A DNA stretch of 64,000 bases from Linum tenue (GCA_946122785.1 CAMGYJ010000008.1:61610877-61674876), one strand, 5' to 3'. Shown: positions 53,458 to 63,240, numbered from the stretch's first letter. Program-made: numbers and translations. Notes: generated by a model from the letters alone, not told the origin.

Positions 53458-55412
53458 TATGAACGATCAGCCAACTGGATGCTCATTCGTGTAGGATTAG
53501 GTTCACCTAGCCCTAAACGTTTTAACATTTTATATGGCATAACATTTATACTTGCTCCAAGGTCAGCTAAAGATTTATCAATATACACAGAACCAATTAA
53601 GCAAGGTATAGTAAAACTCCCTGGGTCTTTTCGTTTCTCCGGAAGCTTGTTTTGGAGGATGGCCGAACATTCCTCATTTAGCATCACTGTTGACAGATCC
53701 TCCAATTTTCGCTTGTTGGTGAGGATTTCTTTCAGGAAGCGAGCATACTTTGGCATTTGAAACATGGCCTCCACAAATGGGATGTTAACATGAATTTGCT
53801 TCAGGAGGTCCAGGAATTTGCCGAAGTGTGCGTCAAGGCGATCCTTGTGGATTCGTGATGGGAATGGAATTTTCGGCTTGTATTCTGGCACCACGAGCTT
53901 TTGGGGCTGAGTGGTGTCCGCATCTTTTTCTGGATTTGTATCTTTGTCGGTTTGAGGGGAGTTGCTCGGTTGCAACTTTTTGCCGCTCCGGAGTGAGATG
54001 GCCTTCAAATGTTGCTTCTGCTTCGGATTGATTTCGGTGTCGCTCGGCAGGCTGCCTTGATTCCTCTCAGAAAGCAGCTTGGCTATTTGCCCAACTTGTG
54101 TTTCCAAATTATGCACAGAAGCTTGAAGATGTCGTTGGCCCGCTTCAAGGTTTTGGAATCGATCCTCGGAGACGGAAATGTATTTGTCCAAAGCTTGGAA
54201 TTTGGAGTCGGAGGTGGAGATGAACTTGCCAATCATATCTTCGAGACTGGATTTCTTTTCTTGTGGTGGCAGTTGTTGATGGTGCTGATTGGAATTGCTT
54301 GATGATGCTTGATTAAATCCCGGTGGAGCTCGTTGATTCCCTTGGTTGGACCAAGAGAAGTTTGGATGGTTTCGCCATCCTGGATTGTATGTGTCGCTAT
54401 ATGGATTTCCGCCCCTATGAGGATTGTTGATATAATCAACATGCTCGCTGGTAGATGTTGAGGAGATCAACTTGCACTCGGTAGTGTTGTGGTCACCAGC
54501 ACACCATTCGCACTTGAACACCTTGCCGGATACAGTGAGCTGGTCGAACTTTTTGTTGAGGTTTTCAACTTGTGCGGCCAAGGCTGTAACTGGGTCGACT
54601 TGGTGTAGTCCGGCACTTCTGGTTGGCTGTGGTCGGCACTTGTTTCGGGGGGAATACCATTCATAGCTATTCATTGCCATGTCTTCGATTAGCTGCTCTA
54701 CTTGGGGAGGTGTTTTGTTGTTGATGGTGCCACCCCCTGCTGCATCAATTGATTGTTTCGTCTCTGGATTTAGCCCATTGTAGAACGTTTGCATTTGAAG
54801 CCAATGGGGAATTCCGTGATGAGGGGATCTCCTGAGGGTGTTCTTGAATCTCTCCCAAGTTTCGTAGAGAGTTTCAGAGTCTTCTTGGCGGTAGGCGGCG
54901 ATGTCGTTCCTCAGCTTCGCCGTCTTGCTTGGTGGGAAATATTTGGCTAAGAATTTTTCAGCCAACCCATCCCACGTTGTGATGGAATTCCGTGGTTGAC
55001 CGTCAAGCCACTCCCGTGCTCTATTGTCGAGAGAGAACGGGAATAGTCGAAGGCGAATAGCATCGACGGATGCACCATTGATTTTGATGGTGTCACAGAG
55101 CTCCAGAAACTTCTTGATATGAGTGTTGGGATCTTCGTCGGGCATCCCATTGAATTGTACCCGATTTTGGATCATTTGTAGCATCCCAGTTTTGATTTCG
55201 AAGTTGTTGGCTTCGATATTGGGCCTTCGGATGCTTGAGTGAGTTCCGTCCAAGGTGGGACGGGCATAATCAGACATTGTCCGATTGTTCACTTCGGCGT
55301 GTTCTTCCGCCATTGTGTGTGGCTGCACTTGTTGCTCTCTCCTTCGTTGATGAAGAGTTCTCTCGATCTCCGGATCAAGGTCGACTAGTCCACGTGGGTG
55401 GTTTCGGGTCAT
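53457..55412 (-). CDS. Element C gag with protease active site (651 aa)
   Basis: Large Athila-type gag. Capsid region (residues about 75-230): NNFEIKTGMLQMIQNRVQF, EDPNTHIKKFLELCDTIKI, AIRLRLFPFSLDNRAREWL, FLAKYFPPSKTAKLRNDI. A zinc knuckle CEWCAGDHNTTEC (CX2CX3HX4C, about residues 297-309). Gln/Asn-rich linker, coiled-coil stretch (about 380-440, DRFQNLEAGQRHLQASV), then the pre-protease block IPFPSRIHKDRLDAHFGKFL and the active-site segment LADLGASINVMPYKM (DLGA in place of DTGA). It ends at a frameshift-induced stop. Start at MTRNHPRGL, about 120 nt after the PBS. Confidence 0.93.
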   Translation of the reverse strand: MTRNHPRGLVDLDPEIERTLHQRRREQQVQPHTMAEEHAEVNNRTMSDYARPTLDGTHSSIRRPNIEANNFEIKTGMLQMIQNRVQFNGMPDEDPNTHIKKFLELCDTIKINGASVDAIRLRLFPFSLDNRAREWLDGQPRNSITTWDGLAEKFLAKYFPPSKTAKLRNDIAAYRQEDSETLYETWERFKNTLRRSPHHGIPHWLQMQTFYNGLNPETKQSIDAAGGGTINNKTPPQVEQLIEDMAMNSYEWYSPRNKCRPQPTRSAGLHQVDPVTALAAQVENLNKKFDQLTVSGKVFKCEWCAGDHNTTECKLISSTSTSEHVDYINNPHRGGNPYSDTYNPGWRNHPNFSWSNQGNQRAPPGFNQASSSNSNQHHQQLPPQEKKSSLEDMIGKFISTSDSKFQALDKYISVSEDRFQNLEAGQRHLQASVHNLETQVGQIAKLLSERNQGSLPSDTEINPKQKQHLKAISLRSGKKLQPSNSPQTDKDTNPEKDADTTQPQKLVVPEYKPKIPFPSRIHKDRLDAHFGKFLDLLKQIHVNIPFVEAMFQMPKYARFLKEILTNKRKLEDLSTVMLNEECSAILQNKLPEKRKDPGSFTIPCLIGSVYIDKSLADLGASINVMPYKMLKRLGLGEPNPTRMSIQLADRS

Positions 55413-55530
55413 GCACTATTTCATGCACAAAAACAAGAAGAACCCGTGAAAGCAACAAGTGTGATTTAACAAGTAACAAGAAAAATAAAGCGACTAAATT
55501 AATAGTTCAAAGCTTTTTCTAATAACTTAG

Positions 55531-55548
55531 TCCCCGGCAACGGCGCCA
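55531..55548 (-). other. Element C primer binding site, tRNA-Asp type
   Basis: Minus strand TGGCGCCGTTGCCGGGGA, 6 nt inside the 5' LTR. Confidence 0.9.
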
Positions 55549-55554
55549 AAAACT

Positions 55555-57592
55555 TGATCGCCCGTAACTATCACAGGAAAAATAGGCAAGGGTACCTATC
55601 GTTCTAATGTAGTATAGCAGGAAGCAAGGTCGTATCCACAGAGACTTCGTGTACTAGTACTCAGCTTTTACCTATTATCTAGTCAATCGTTTTTAGTTGA
55701 TTTTCGTTTAGAAATAAAAACACACGCAATAATAAAACACAATAAAGTAGTTTTCAAAGTAAAATCAAGTGGAGAAGGCGTTGTCCTGGAAGTGAATCCC
55801 CCTAATATGCATTTTACAGACAAGTTGAATTTAACATAGACGAGTGTTAATATCTTAGACCGTGAAAATTCCCAATTTAGTGTTAACCCGTTCGCACATG
55901 TATTAACACCCTTTTGACTTAAGAATCAAGTGAAACCGTGGCTTACAAAAATCTTAAACCAAAGCAATAACCAGATTTATGAACTTTCGTATTAGGTTTT
56001 TAAGCTAATCCAGAGGAACTACGTGACCCCATTGCCGGTGGCTCCGATCAATTCCTTCTTTTCACGAGGGATCTAACATGCAAAATTACCTCGCAGTCTC
56101 ATTTACATGTATCATATGAAATATACAATAGACGCGTACTATTGATACTTGCACATGATAAGTCGAGAAAAGATCGTAAGAACGAGAACAACACGTCTAT
56201 ATCAAAGATACCACTCAATCAAAGTAAAACATATTAGGGTTCATCAAATCCGGAACAACTAGAAGATTAGCCGGACATGATGAGATTTAGAAAGATGAAG
56301 GTTGAGAACATAACCATGATGATGACGACGACAAAGACGGAGGGGTCGAGAATACGGTATGTATATTGAGTTAATAGACTACACCTAGCAAACATCTGAC
56401 GGGGGAATAATCGTTGGGCGAAGACGGTGGAAACCGACCAATCTACCACCACAAATGATTATCAAAACCCCACAGAACAGAAGCTTACTTCGGTAATCTC
56501 AATAACGCAATATACCACGGTATTCCCAAATACGAACACGAACATGAGAACCACGATGGATGAAATACGAGATATGACTAACGAAATGAAAAGAAGTAAC
56601 AAGAGTTTGGAATGAAAAGTGGACAGAGTTTTGGCTAACTTCAAATACAAGAAAGGAAGAGCAAAGTGAGGAAAAATGGTCGGCTCTCTAGTGTGTGTCC
56701 TCTCCCTCTATTTATAGCACAAAATGAGCTACTTGCTTGAGCTACTTGCTTGTAATAAATGGACCAGCTGCTTGCTTGTCCCTCGCTTTGATAATGGCCA
56801 GCTGCTTGCTTTCATATAATGGACGAGGCAGCTGCTTGGTATGGACGAGCTTAATGGACGTGCTTGCTTCATTATTTGGACGTGCTTGCTTGTCCATTTA
56901 ATTCTCCAGCTTGCTTCCATTAAATTGACCTGGTAGCTTGCTCCTACTTAACGTGATTTGCACCAGCTACTAGCTTCAGCTACTAGCTTCAGCTACGAAG
57001 GCAAGGGAGGAGGAGCTGCTTGCTTAGGACGATGAGGCTGCTTGCTTCTATTTTTGGGACCAACTTGCTTCTTCATTTGACACCAACATCCTCCAGCTGC
57101 TTGCTTCTTTATTTGGACCAGCTTGCTTCAGCTACTAGCTTCACACGAGAATCCTAAAATGGACCAGCTTCCTTCAGCTACTAGCTTCACACGAGAATCC
57201 CAAAATGAACCAGCTTTTCCTTATGTTTAGCAATAGGCAGTTTGCGGTTTGACTCTGCATTGTTAATTAGCTCTCTTTCCGTGATTCATCACCATAATAC
57301 ACGATGGGTCTCGTATATTGATAACAAAAGGGGACGCGGCCGGAGTGGTACGGCTCTTTGCCCTCGCCCGGGACGTCGCGGGCTCGAGTTCCACCGACAC
57401 CAGATTTCGAACCCTAACCATCTTTTTGTGGAATTGACACATTATTCCGTTCTTATTGGATAGAATACCCTGAAACATGACTCAAACACAAAACCAAACA
57501 TAAAATTGGGAAATCGAATGAACTTAATACAATTTATGTTATTTTAGGATGTAAAAGTGTAGGCAAATATATGTATAATTAAGGTGTTATCA
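55555..57592 (-). repeat. Element C 5' LTR
   Basis: 2038 bp, TATA box at 56707-56717, CTTGCTT array at about 56726-57220 with one unit fewer than the 3' LTR. Confidence 0.92.
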
Positions 57593-58555
57593 AAACTACG
57601 TGTCTAATTCAAGTTAGAGTTTTGCTCTTCATTAACCTAGTTAGGAGGAAAGGAATGCCTAAGAAAACCCAGCTCAATTTTGAGCCTCCTAAGATAAGGA
57701 GGCTTCTCTCAAAGCTAGGTTAGAATAGCATAATAGATTGCCAAGTACACACAATGCACAATCACCATGAAAAATACATCTATTCTAAAATTAAACACCA
57801 CCATCACACAATCATTCCATCCACAATTAATTACATGATAGAAGTTAGGGTTCTACAACACCCAAGTGAAAAGGAAAACTACTCCATGCTAGACAAATGA
57901 AGAAGAAAGAAACCATCATTGTGATGCCTCCAACTCTCCTTGTGCTTGTAGAGATCCACCCTTGAAGAGGAACTTCCAAAATCTTCACTTGGAGCAAACC
58001 CTAGCCTCTTCTCCCTTTTGGTTCGTGCTTTCTCTCTCTAGGGTTTCAAGAAGAAGATGGTTTCTCTCACTTTGAGCTCCCTTTCTTCCTCCTTTCAGCT
58101 CTCAATCTATACATAGATCGCCCCCAATTCACGTCCCAGTTCACGGCCGTGAACATCTGGCCGGTACCGTGAACATAGATCAAAACGCTCCGCTTCACTT
58201 ATGAAGTTCATGGTCCATGGCTCCAGTTCACGGTCTTAAGACCGTGAACTTCCTTGGCATCAGTAAACTCTAAAACTCCTCTTGATGCTCTGTGGTTAAC
58301 GGTTTGTGGTTCCAGTTCACGGTCCTGGCGACCGTGAACTCCAAGCTCTGACCGCGAACTGCGGCTGGATCCTCCTATTTACCTGGTCTTTGCGCCTTTT
58401 CTTTCAACTTTTGACTCGTGGTTGGTTTCACCTGTTAGACTCTGAAACACATTGAAACACTAGAAACCTAGCGTCAAACCACCCTTTTAGTAGCTCAAAT
58501 GCCACAAACGCCAAATAGAAACGGGGATAAAAAGTGTATATTTAGGCCCGAAACA
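57593..58555 (-). repeat. Element D 3' LTR, right piece
   Basis: Continues from 46199 after the AAACT duplication. It follows the same order of blocks as LTRs A and E (GGTTCTACAACACCCAAGTG, ACTACTCCATG, TCTCTCTCTAGGG) and ends CGAAACA before the polypurine tract. Minus-strand TATGTATAG at about 58109-58117 may be its TATA box. Confidence 0.75.
58130..58365 (-). promoter_or_regulatory. GTTCACGGTC/GACCGTGAAC palindrome array in U3
   Basis: Near-perfect inverted pairs such as GTTCACGGTCTTAAGACC then GTGAAC (58225-58248), GTTCACGGCCGTGAAC (about 58139-58154) and a third at about 58315-58338, plus GACCGCGAACTG. Located just upstream, in element sense, of the TATA-like site. Confidence 0.65.
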
Positions 58556-58593
58556 CCCCCCCACACTTGGACGTTTGCTTGTCCCCAATCAAA
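58556..58593 (-). other. Element D 3' polypurine tract and hairpin
   Basis: CCCCCCCCACACTT (58556-58568), then TTTGCTTG-TCCC-CAATCAAA (58574-58593), an 8-bp stem with one mismatch. Confidence 0.75.
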
Positions 58594-60286
58594 CCATTTC
58601 ACACAAGGTAATATCTCAACTTAACAAAATAATTTGGGGACAAATCAAAGGGCACATAGTGGCGAATCTCAATGTCTATTGGCAATTAACACATGGACCG
58701 TTGCTAGCAATACCGGCATCTACCACAAACGACATTCGAGGTCACAAAAAATGGGCAAACGAAAACTTCTCACCTTTTTCGAGAATCAATGGAAGTCTCA
58801 ACAAGATCACTTATCAACCACAACTAACCATGCATAACATTCAAGTCCAAGGAACAAACGAATGGGAAACAAAGGTACTCACAAGGGTATGATATGACAT
58901 GCGAAACAAGAATGAATCACTCACTCTCTTGATCAGTGGGGTCGGGACCATTTGGTGCAAAGAATGTGCACAAATATCAAAACTCGCCGCTATCGTCTCT
59001 TCACCATGGCGGCAACCTATAAATGCTAGAGTTCACGGGACGGTTGTCATCACTAGCTTGTCCAGAGGTCTTAGACACGGGTTCAAATAGCTGGCAATTG
59101 TCTTGGACATTGGGAAAGGCCTTTTGGGTGATGGCAAACACAACATGAGGTCCTACATCTTCACCCTAAACCCGAAGATTCTATGGTTTCAACTAAGAAC
59201 CTTCCCTACAAACAAAGGCCACTAGCATCGGCCAAAAACCTTACTTCTCCCTTCCAAACTATCACCTATCATGAACTACATTCAAGCACACTTCATCGGT
59301 CTATTCTTGCTATCACATTTCGAACATGGTAGTGAAGGAGTTCAACAACAATGTGGGTGTTTCGATGGCTTGAGAGTCAAGAAACCCCTCCTAGAGCATA
59401 TAATTTGATTTTTGAGGCACTCTCTACTTTATTTACCCCGTTTTATTAACGCTTTTCGATTCTTTTTCTTTCCAGTTTCCTTTTCTTTGTTTTTCTCTTT
59501 TCTTTGAGGGCGTTACTAGAGAGTAAAACACTTGTCACATTACATTTAACAATCAGTGCTCTCTTTTAAGAACTTACTCCAACACTACTCTTTCTCTTTC
59601 ATTCTTAGCAAGAACCGCACACAATCCTCCTATGTAGAACCTCAATGGAACTCAAAAGCGAGAGCTCCGGGACACAAGGACGACTCACGTATAGACACGA
59701 AGAAACGATGGGGGTTGTTCAATCAAACACCATTAAGCTCACAACTGAAAAGCTCCTACAAGAGAACGACCCCTAAAGTCACAAGGCTCAAAGGGGTTGA
59801 CTAGGGGATAAAACATTTCGGGACAATCAACATTTGGGCATGGACTAATCCTATGCCTCCATCATACTCACTAGTGAAAACCGTGATGTTACTCGCCATG
59901 GTAAGAGGGATCTAAGAACACAAGAAGAAAACGATCGGCTCAAAACTCACATGGCTACCTAGTCACCCAACCATCTATTCCAATTCACAAAACACAATGC
60001 ATGGCAATTGTAATCAACAATTAATCGAGTCAAGACATCCATTCATTTTTGCACACATGAGAACTAAACCTTTGCACTATCCTAATGCACCTCTCAGTCA
60101 TCATCATAGGACACACTCGATCACATGCAACAATTCAAGGTCAATGCCAATAAACATGAGATTCTCCCACAAACCGGCCACTTTGATCATGCAAGCATTG
60201 CTTGGAGCCCTCAAAATTTTCAAATTTGGGCATACATCAAGGCTTCAAGCATTCAATCACACTCACGCAAGCATAATAATAGACTA
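58594..60286 (-). other. Element D conserved 3' noncoding region
   Basis: 1.7 kb without a supported ORF; landmarks shared with A and C: GATCAGTGGGGTCGGGAC (58931), GTCTCTTCACCATGGCGGCA (58996), AGGTCTTAGACACGGGTTCA (59066), a T/C tract at 59455-59510 inside an 8-bp stem, and TCCTATGCCTCCATCATACT (59848). Confidence 0.65.
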
Positions 60287-60334
60287 CCCCCCCCCCCTCC
60301 ACACACACACTTAAGTTTGACATTGCCCTCAATG
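60287..60334 (-). other. Element D internal polypurine module
   Basis: A C-run and CACACTT (60287-60312), then the hairpin CATTG-CCCT-CAATG (60321-60334). Confidence 0.65.
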
Positions 60335-60599
60335 GCATAAGATAGGGGTAGAACGATGTTACTGCATGGCTTGGTGAGTGAAAGTAGGAATTTTCCGGGG
60401 TAGGAGATTTGAGCTTCAAGGAGAAGGAAAAAAAAACACACACACAAACACATACTCGCTCGAGGCGAGGTTATTACTCATAATAGTACGATAGTAGTAG
60501 AAATTGTTCCTGCACACCAAATAGAAGAAAGAAAAATAAAATAAAAGAGTTCAGAGTTCCAAGTGGAGAAGTGGGGCAAAAGATATCGGGTCTGCCACA

Positions 60600-61762
60600 T
60601 GTCTCAGTCATCGGCTACCTCTCACTAGTCGAAGGTCCTTCCCCATCCTTTGGGAGGATACCCTGGCGACGGGCCATATGCTCCAGCAAGTCGGTGGTGC
60701 GGTTAAGCCGGGTAGTGACTCCCACAACGTTGGTCTCGAGTCGATCCATCCTCTCCACGAGGTGATCTCTAGAGGTGGAAGTTCCAGATGCGTGTGCTGG
60801 TGGTGGTGGTGGTGCAGGGCGCAGGACGCTGGCGGCGGCCGGAAGCTCAAGCAGGTGGCTGCTCTGAAGGAGGGACACCTGGTGGTAGAGTCAGTCCCTC
60901 AATGAACCGAAATGGTCCAAATGTTCGCAGTAAATGCATGGAACTCAAAGTGCCATCTTCAAACCGCGAGGTGGTGATGTAGGGTCCCATTGATGTGAAA
61001 TATTGTTGATTTCCCCCTATGGCTCTGGCGAAAGAGGTGGTCAGGAGTGAACCAAGATGAAGATTGCTAGACGGGTCCACCATGCTAGCGAATGCCAGCA
61101 AGCTCCTCTCGGTTATCTTGTTCGAATTGCGATAGCTCGGGTAGAGGGAATGGGGAGTACATTGATGATGTGTCACTGTGGCTTGAGTGTGGACGCCACC
61201 GTGAGTGGTGATCGAAACGGTGTTCGTCAGTGCTCTGGGAGGCAAAATCTTCGAAATGTTGCATTCATGTCGCAAAATATAGTGGCATCCTCCTCCCACT
61301 CAGCTTCAGATGTGGCTCCAACTCCCATGGCTCGGGCTAACCTGTTGAAAGTCAAGGTGCGGCATTCTCCGCCCAAATGGAATTTTATTGTGCGCCTCCG
61401 GTTTCCGAACGGGCTCATGGGTTTAGAGATGGTGAAGGTACTGAAAAACTCAACACACAGCACCCCATAAATGTCATCTTCCAATTCAAGAAGCTGCCGC
61501 CATTGTGGGTGTGCCACAGCCTCCCTCATGATATCTCCACAATGAAGACCATCGAACTGAGGAAAGTCGAGCTTCCAGTGGTCTCGCGAGTGAGAGCTTG
61601 CCCAAAATCTAAGCTTTTTTTTCTATTGCGGGATCCCCTCTTAGCACCAAAAGGTACGGGTACTTCATGTTGACCATCCTTCAAAACATTCAAACATGCA
61701 TCATACTTGGAAATAATTGCCAATTTCAACTCATTGGGAGGAAAAAGGAATTCCCCCCACAT
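60600..61762 (-). pseudogene. Athila ORF-like protein in envelope position, frameshifted
   Basis: Three overlapping frames read in order: CLNVLKDGQHEVPVPFGAKR (61762-61526), WRQLLELEDDIYGVLCVEFF with TIKFHLGGECRTLTFNRLAR (61529-61227), and ITERSLLAFASMVDPSSNLH with SFARAIGGNQQYFTSMGPYI (61299-60847). A coiled-coil tail follows (DRLETNVVGVTTRLNRTTDL, 60878-60600). The middle resembles the conserved domain of plant Athila ORF proteins (xxWxxLLELxxxxYxxLxxEFFSTF, xxFRLGGExxxLTxxELAxAMG). It lies between the pol position and the 3' LTR, where Athila elements carry envelope-like genes. No signal peptide or membrane segment is visible. Broken by at least two frameshifts. Confidence 0.6.
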
Positions 61763-62500
61763 TTATATTTCCACTACACGTCCATGCTATTTTAAAAAAA
61801 TTAAACTCAATCACACTGATGCATGGTTCTAGGTGTTTCCCGGTTTATCCACACAAAAATTCTAACCCAACCATGCCATGGTGGCTACCATCCACCACTC
61901 AAGCATAAAAATTTCCACATTCGTTCATGCTTTTGCACTTGGTGGGAAAATTTAACATTTGAAAGCAATTTGTCCTAAATTATGCCCACCAAGGCACAAT
62001 TAAGCTCATTCAAACACATTCAACATTCATGCATCACAAGTCACCTAATCCCTCGCCCTATTTCTAAGTTCAACATTCAATTCACTAAGTTCTCCTCACT
62101 TCACTCCCTAATCCGATTTTCCACAGTTGACAAAGGTAAAGTCAAAACAAATCTGGAGACTCAAGTAGGATCGTAGGGGAAGTGAGGACAGGGCGAGGGA
62201 AGCGAAAATATGGCCGAAAACAGGCCGGAGAAGTGTCGTCGGAGCTTCACCGGAAGCTCATCGGAGACTCGTCGGAGGCTAGCCGACGGAGACTTCACCG
62301 GAAAAAACGAATCCAAATCTCCCCAAAATCTGGGCGAAGGTTGCCCTTGACGAGGGGGATATTGGGTCTGCAATTTGTTTTTTATTTGGGTGGCCGGAGG
62401 ACGGTGAAAATGGCGAATATCATCGGAAAATCGTAGTTTTTCGGCAAATTTGAAAGAATTCCGGCGAGATTGGGTCGTGAAATGAAGATAATACATTCAC
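61763..62500 (-). other. Leader-like DNA of the element D ORF
   Basis: AT-rich 61763-62160, then a GC-rich segment 62170-62340 with repeated CGGAGACTxxxCCGG (tggccGGAGAAG, GGAAGCTCATCGGAGAC). In element sense it lies between the TATA box at 62504 and the ORF, so it would be a 5' leader. No ORF is supported. Confidence 0.4.
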
Positions 62501-62503
62501 GAC

Positions 62504-62513
62504 CCTTTTATAG
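62504..62513 (-). promoter_or_regulatory. Internal TATA box of element D
   Basis: Minus strand CTATAAAAGG, preceded in element sense by GTTCACGGTC-type palindromes (62530-62690), as in the LTR U3 of the same element. Confidence 0.55.
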
Positions 62514-62529
62514 GCAGACTCCAAGGTTC

Positions 62530-62690
62530 ACAAACGCATTTTTCAGTTCACGATCGCTAAGACTGTGAACATAGCTCGCAGACCGCGAACTGGGGTAACA
62601 ACAATGAGTTTTCACAAAACGCGAAACACCCTTGTTCACAGATGCGTTTGGCAGTTCGCGGTCGATTAAGACCGTGAACTCCAAGGGCAA
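62530..62690 (-). promoter_or_regulatory. Second GTTCACGGTC/GACCGTGAAC array, internal
   Basis: Pairs at 62545-62570 (GTTCACGATCGCTAAGACTG then TGAAC), GACCGCGAACTG at 62581, and GTTCGCGGTCGATTAAGACC then GTGAACT at about 62656-62681. Same motif as the U3 array of D, but the surrounding sequence is not a copy of the LTR. Confidence 0.6.
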
Positions 62691-62875
62691 ACCATAAACT
62701 GCAGTGAAAACAGGGCATTTCTAGAAAATGACTCGACCTACTCCACCGTGCCTAAAATCGATCACGACACAACTCAAAACGCACAATCACAAAGACCTGG
62801 CACGGGGATACCACTCAACCACTTGAACTCTTCACTTGACACAAAAACAAAATTAAGGAAAAGAAAACAAACCTA

Positions 62876-62905
62876 CGTTGGTTTGCCTCCCAACAAGCGC
62901 TAAGT
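62876..62905 (-). other. Motif following the coding region, element D
   Basis: Minus strand TTAGCGCTTGTTGGGAGGC then AAACCA; shared with A and C. Confidence 0.55.
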
Positions 62906-63240
62906 TATCGTCATTAGCTTGACGGTTGCGGATCTATCACGCCTTTGAACGTGATGCCACCGAGAGTGGATCCACCATGATCTCGGAGTGAGGCATGTCG
63001 CCTCCCAACTTAAACTCCATGGGATGGCCTTCTTTGCCGATGACTTTCACTTTGCCCATTTCCCTCCTCCGGGCATTAGCATGATTCATCTTTTTCCACC
63101 AAGCACTTTTCATTTTTTATATGGGAGAGATGCCCACCTTGCTTTCCTTCTTCAAATCACCACAAGGAACAACAGTAATAGTGGGGTTCACCTTGAAAGG
63201 TTCTCCTCCACTTGTATTCATATCATCAGGTTCCCCTTTC
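62906..63240 (-). other. Deleted pol position in element D
   Basis: About 335 bp between the protease relic and the post-coding motif. No RT, RNase H or INT motif is readable in any minus-strand frame. Confidence 0.5.

Larger units (their letters stand above)
46200..57592 (-). mobile_element. Element C: full-length Athila-like Gypsy retrotransposon
   Basis: 11.4 kb, LTRs of 2053 and 2038 bp, target duplication AAACT (46195-46199 and 57593-57597), tRNA-Asp PBS and a GTGTGGGGGAATTTG polypurine tract. It encodes gag, PR, RT, RNase H and INT in the Athila arrangement, on the minus strand. I count about nine substitutions plus two or three indels between the LTRs, so insertion is recent. Even so, pol has three one-base frameshifts and one in-frame stop. 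No envelope-like ORF is seen in its 3' part. Confidence 0.93.

Noticed and set aside
46912..57478. Pairs of 61-73 aa ORFs repeated 9.3 kb apart
   Set aside because: LTR copies of element C without any coding signature.
60780..60840. G-rich GGTGGTGGTGG run as a G-quadruplex or Gly-rich ORF
   Set aside because: It is the complement of a Pro/His-rich stretch in the coiled-coil tail of the element D ORF; no independent support.
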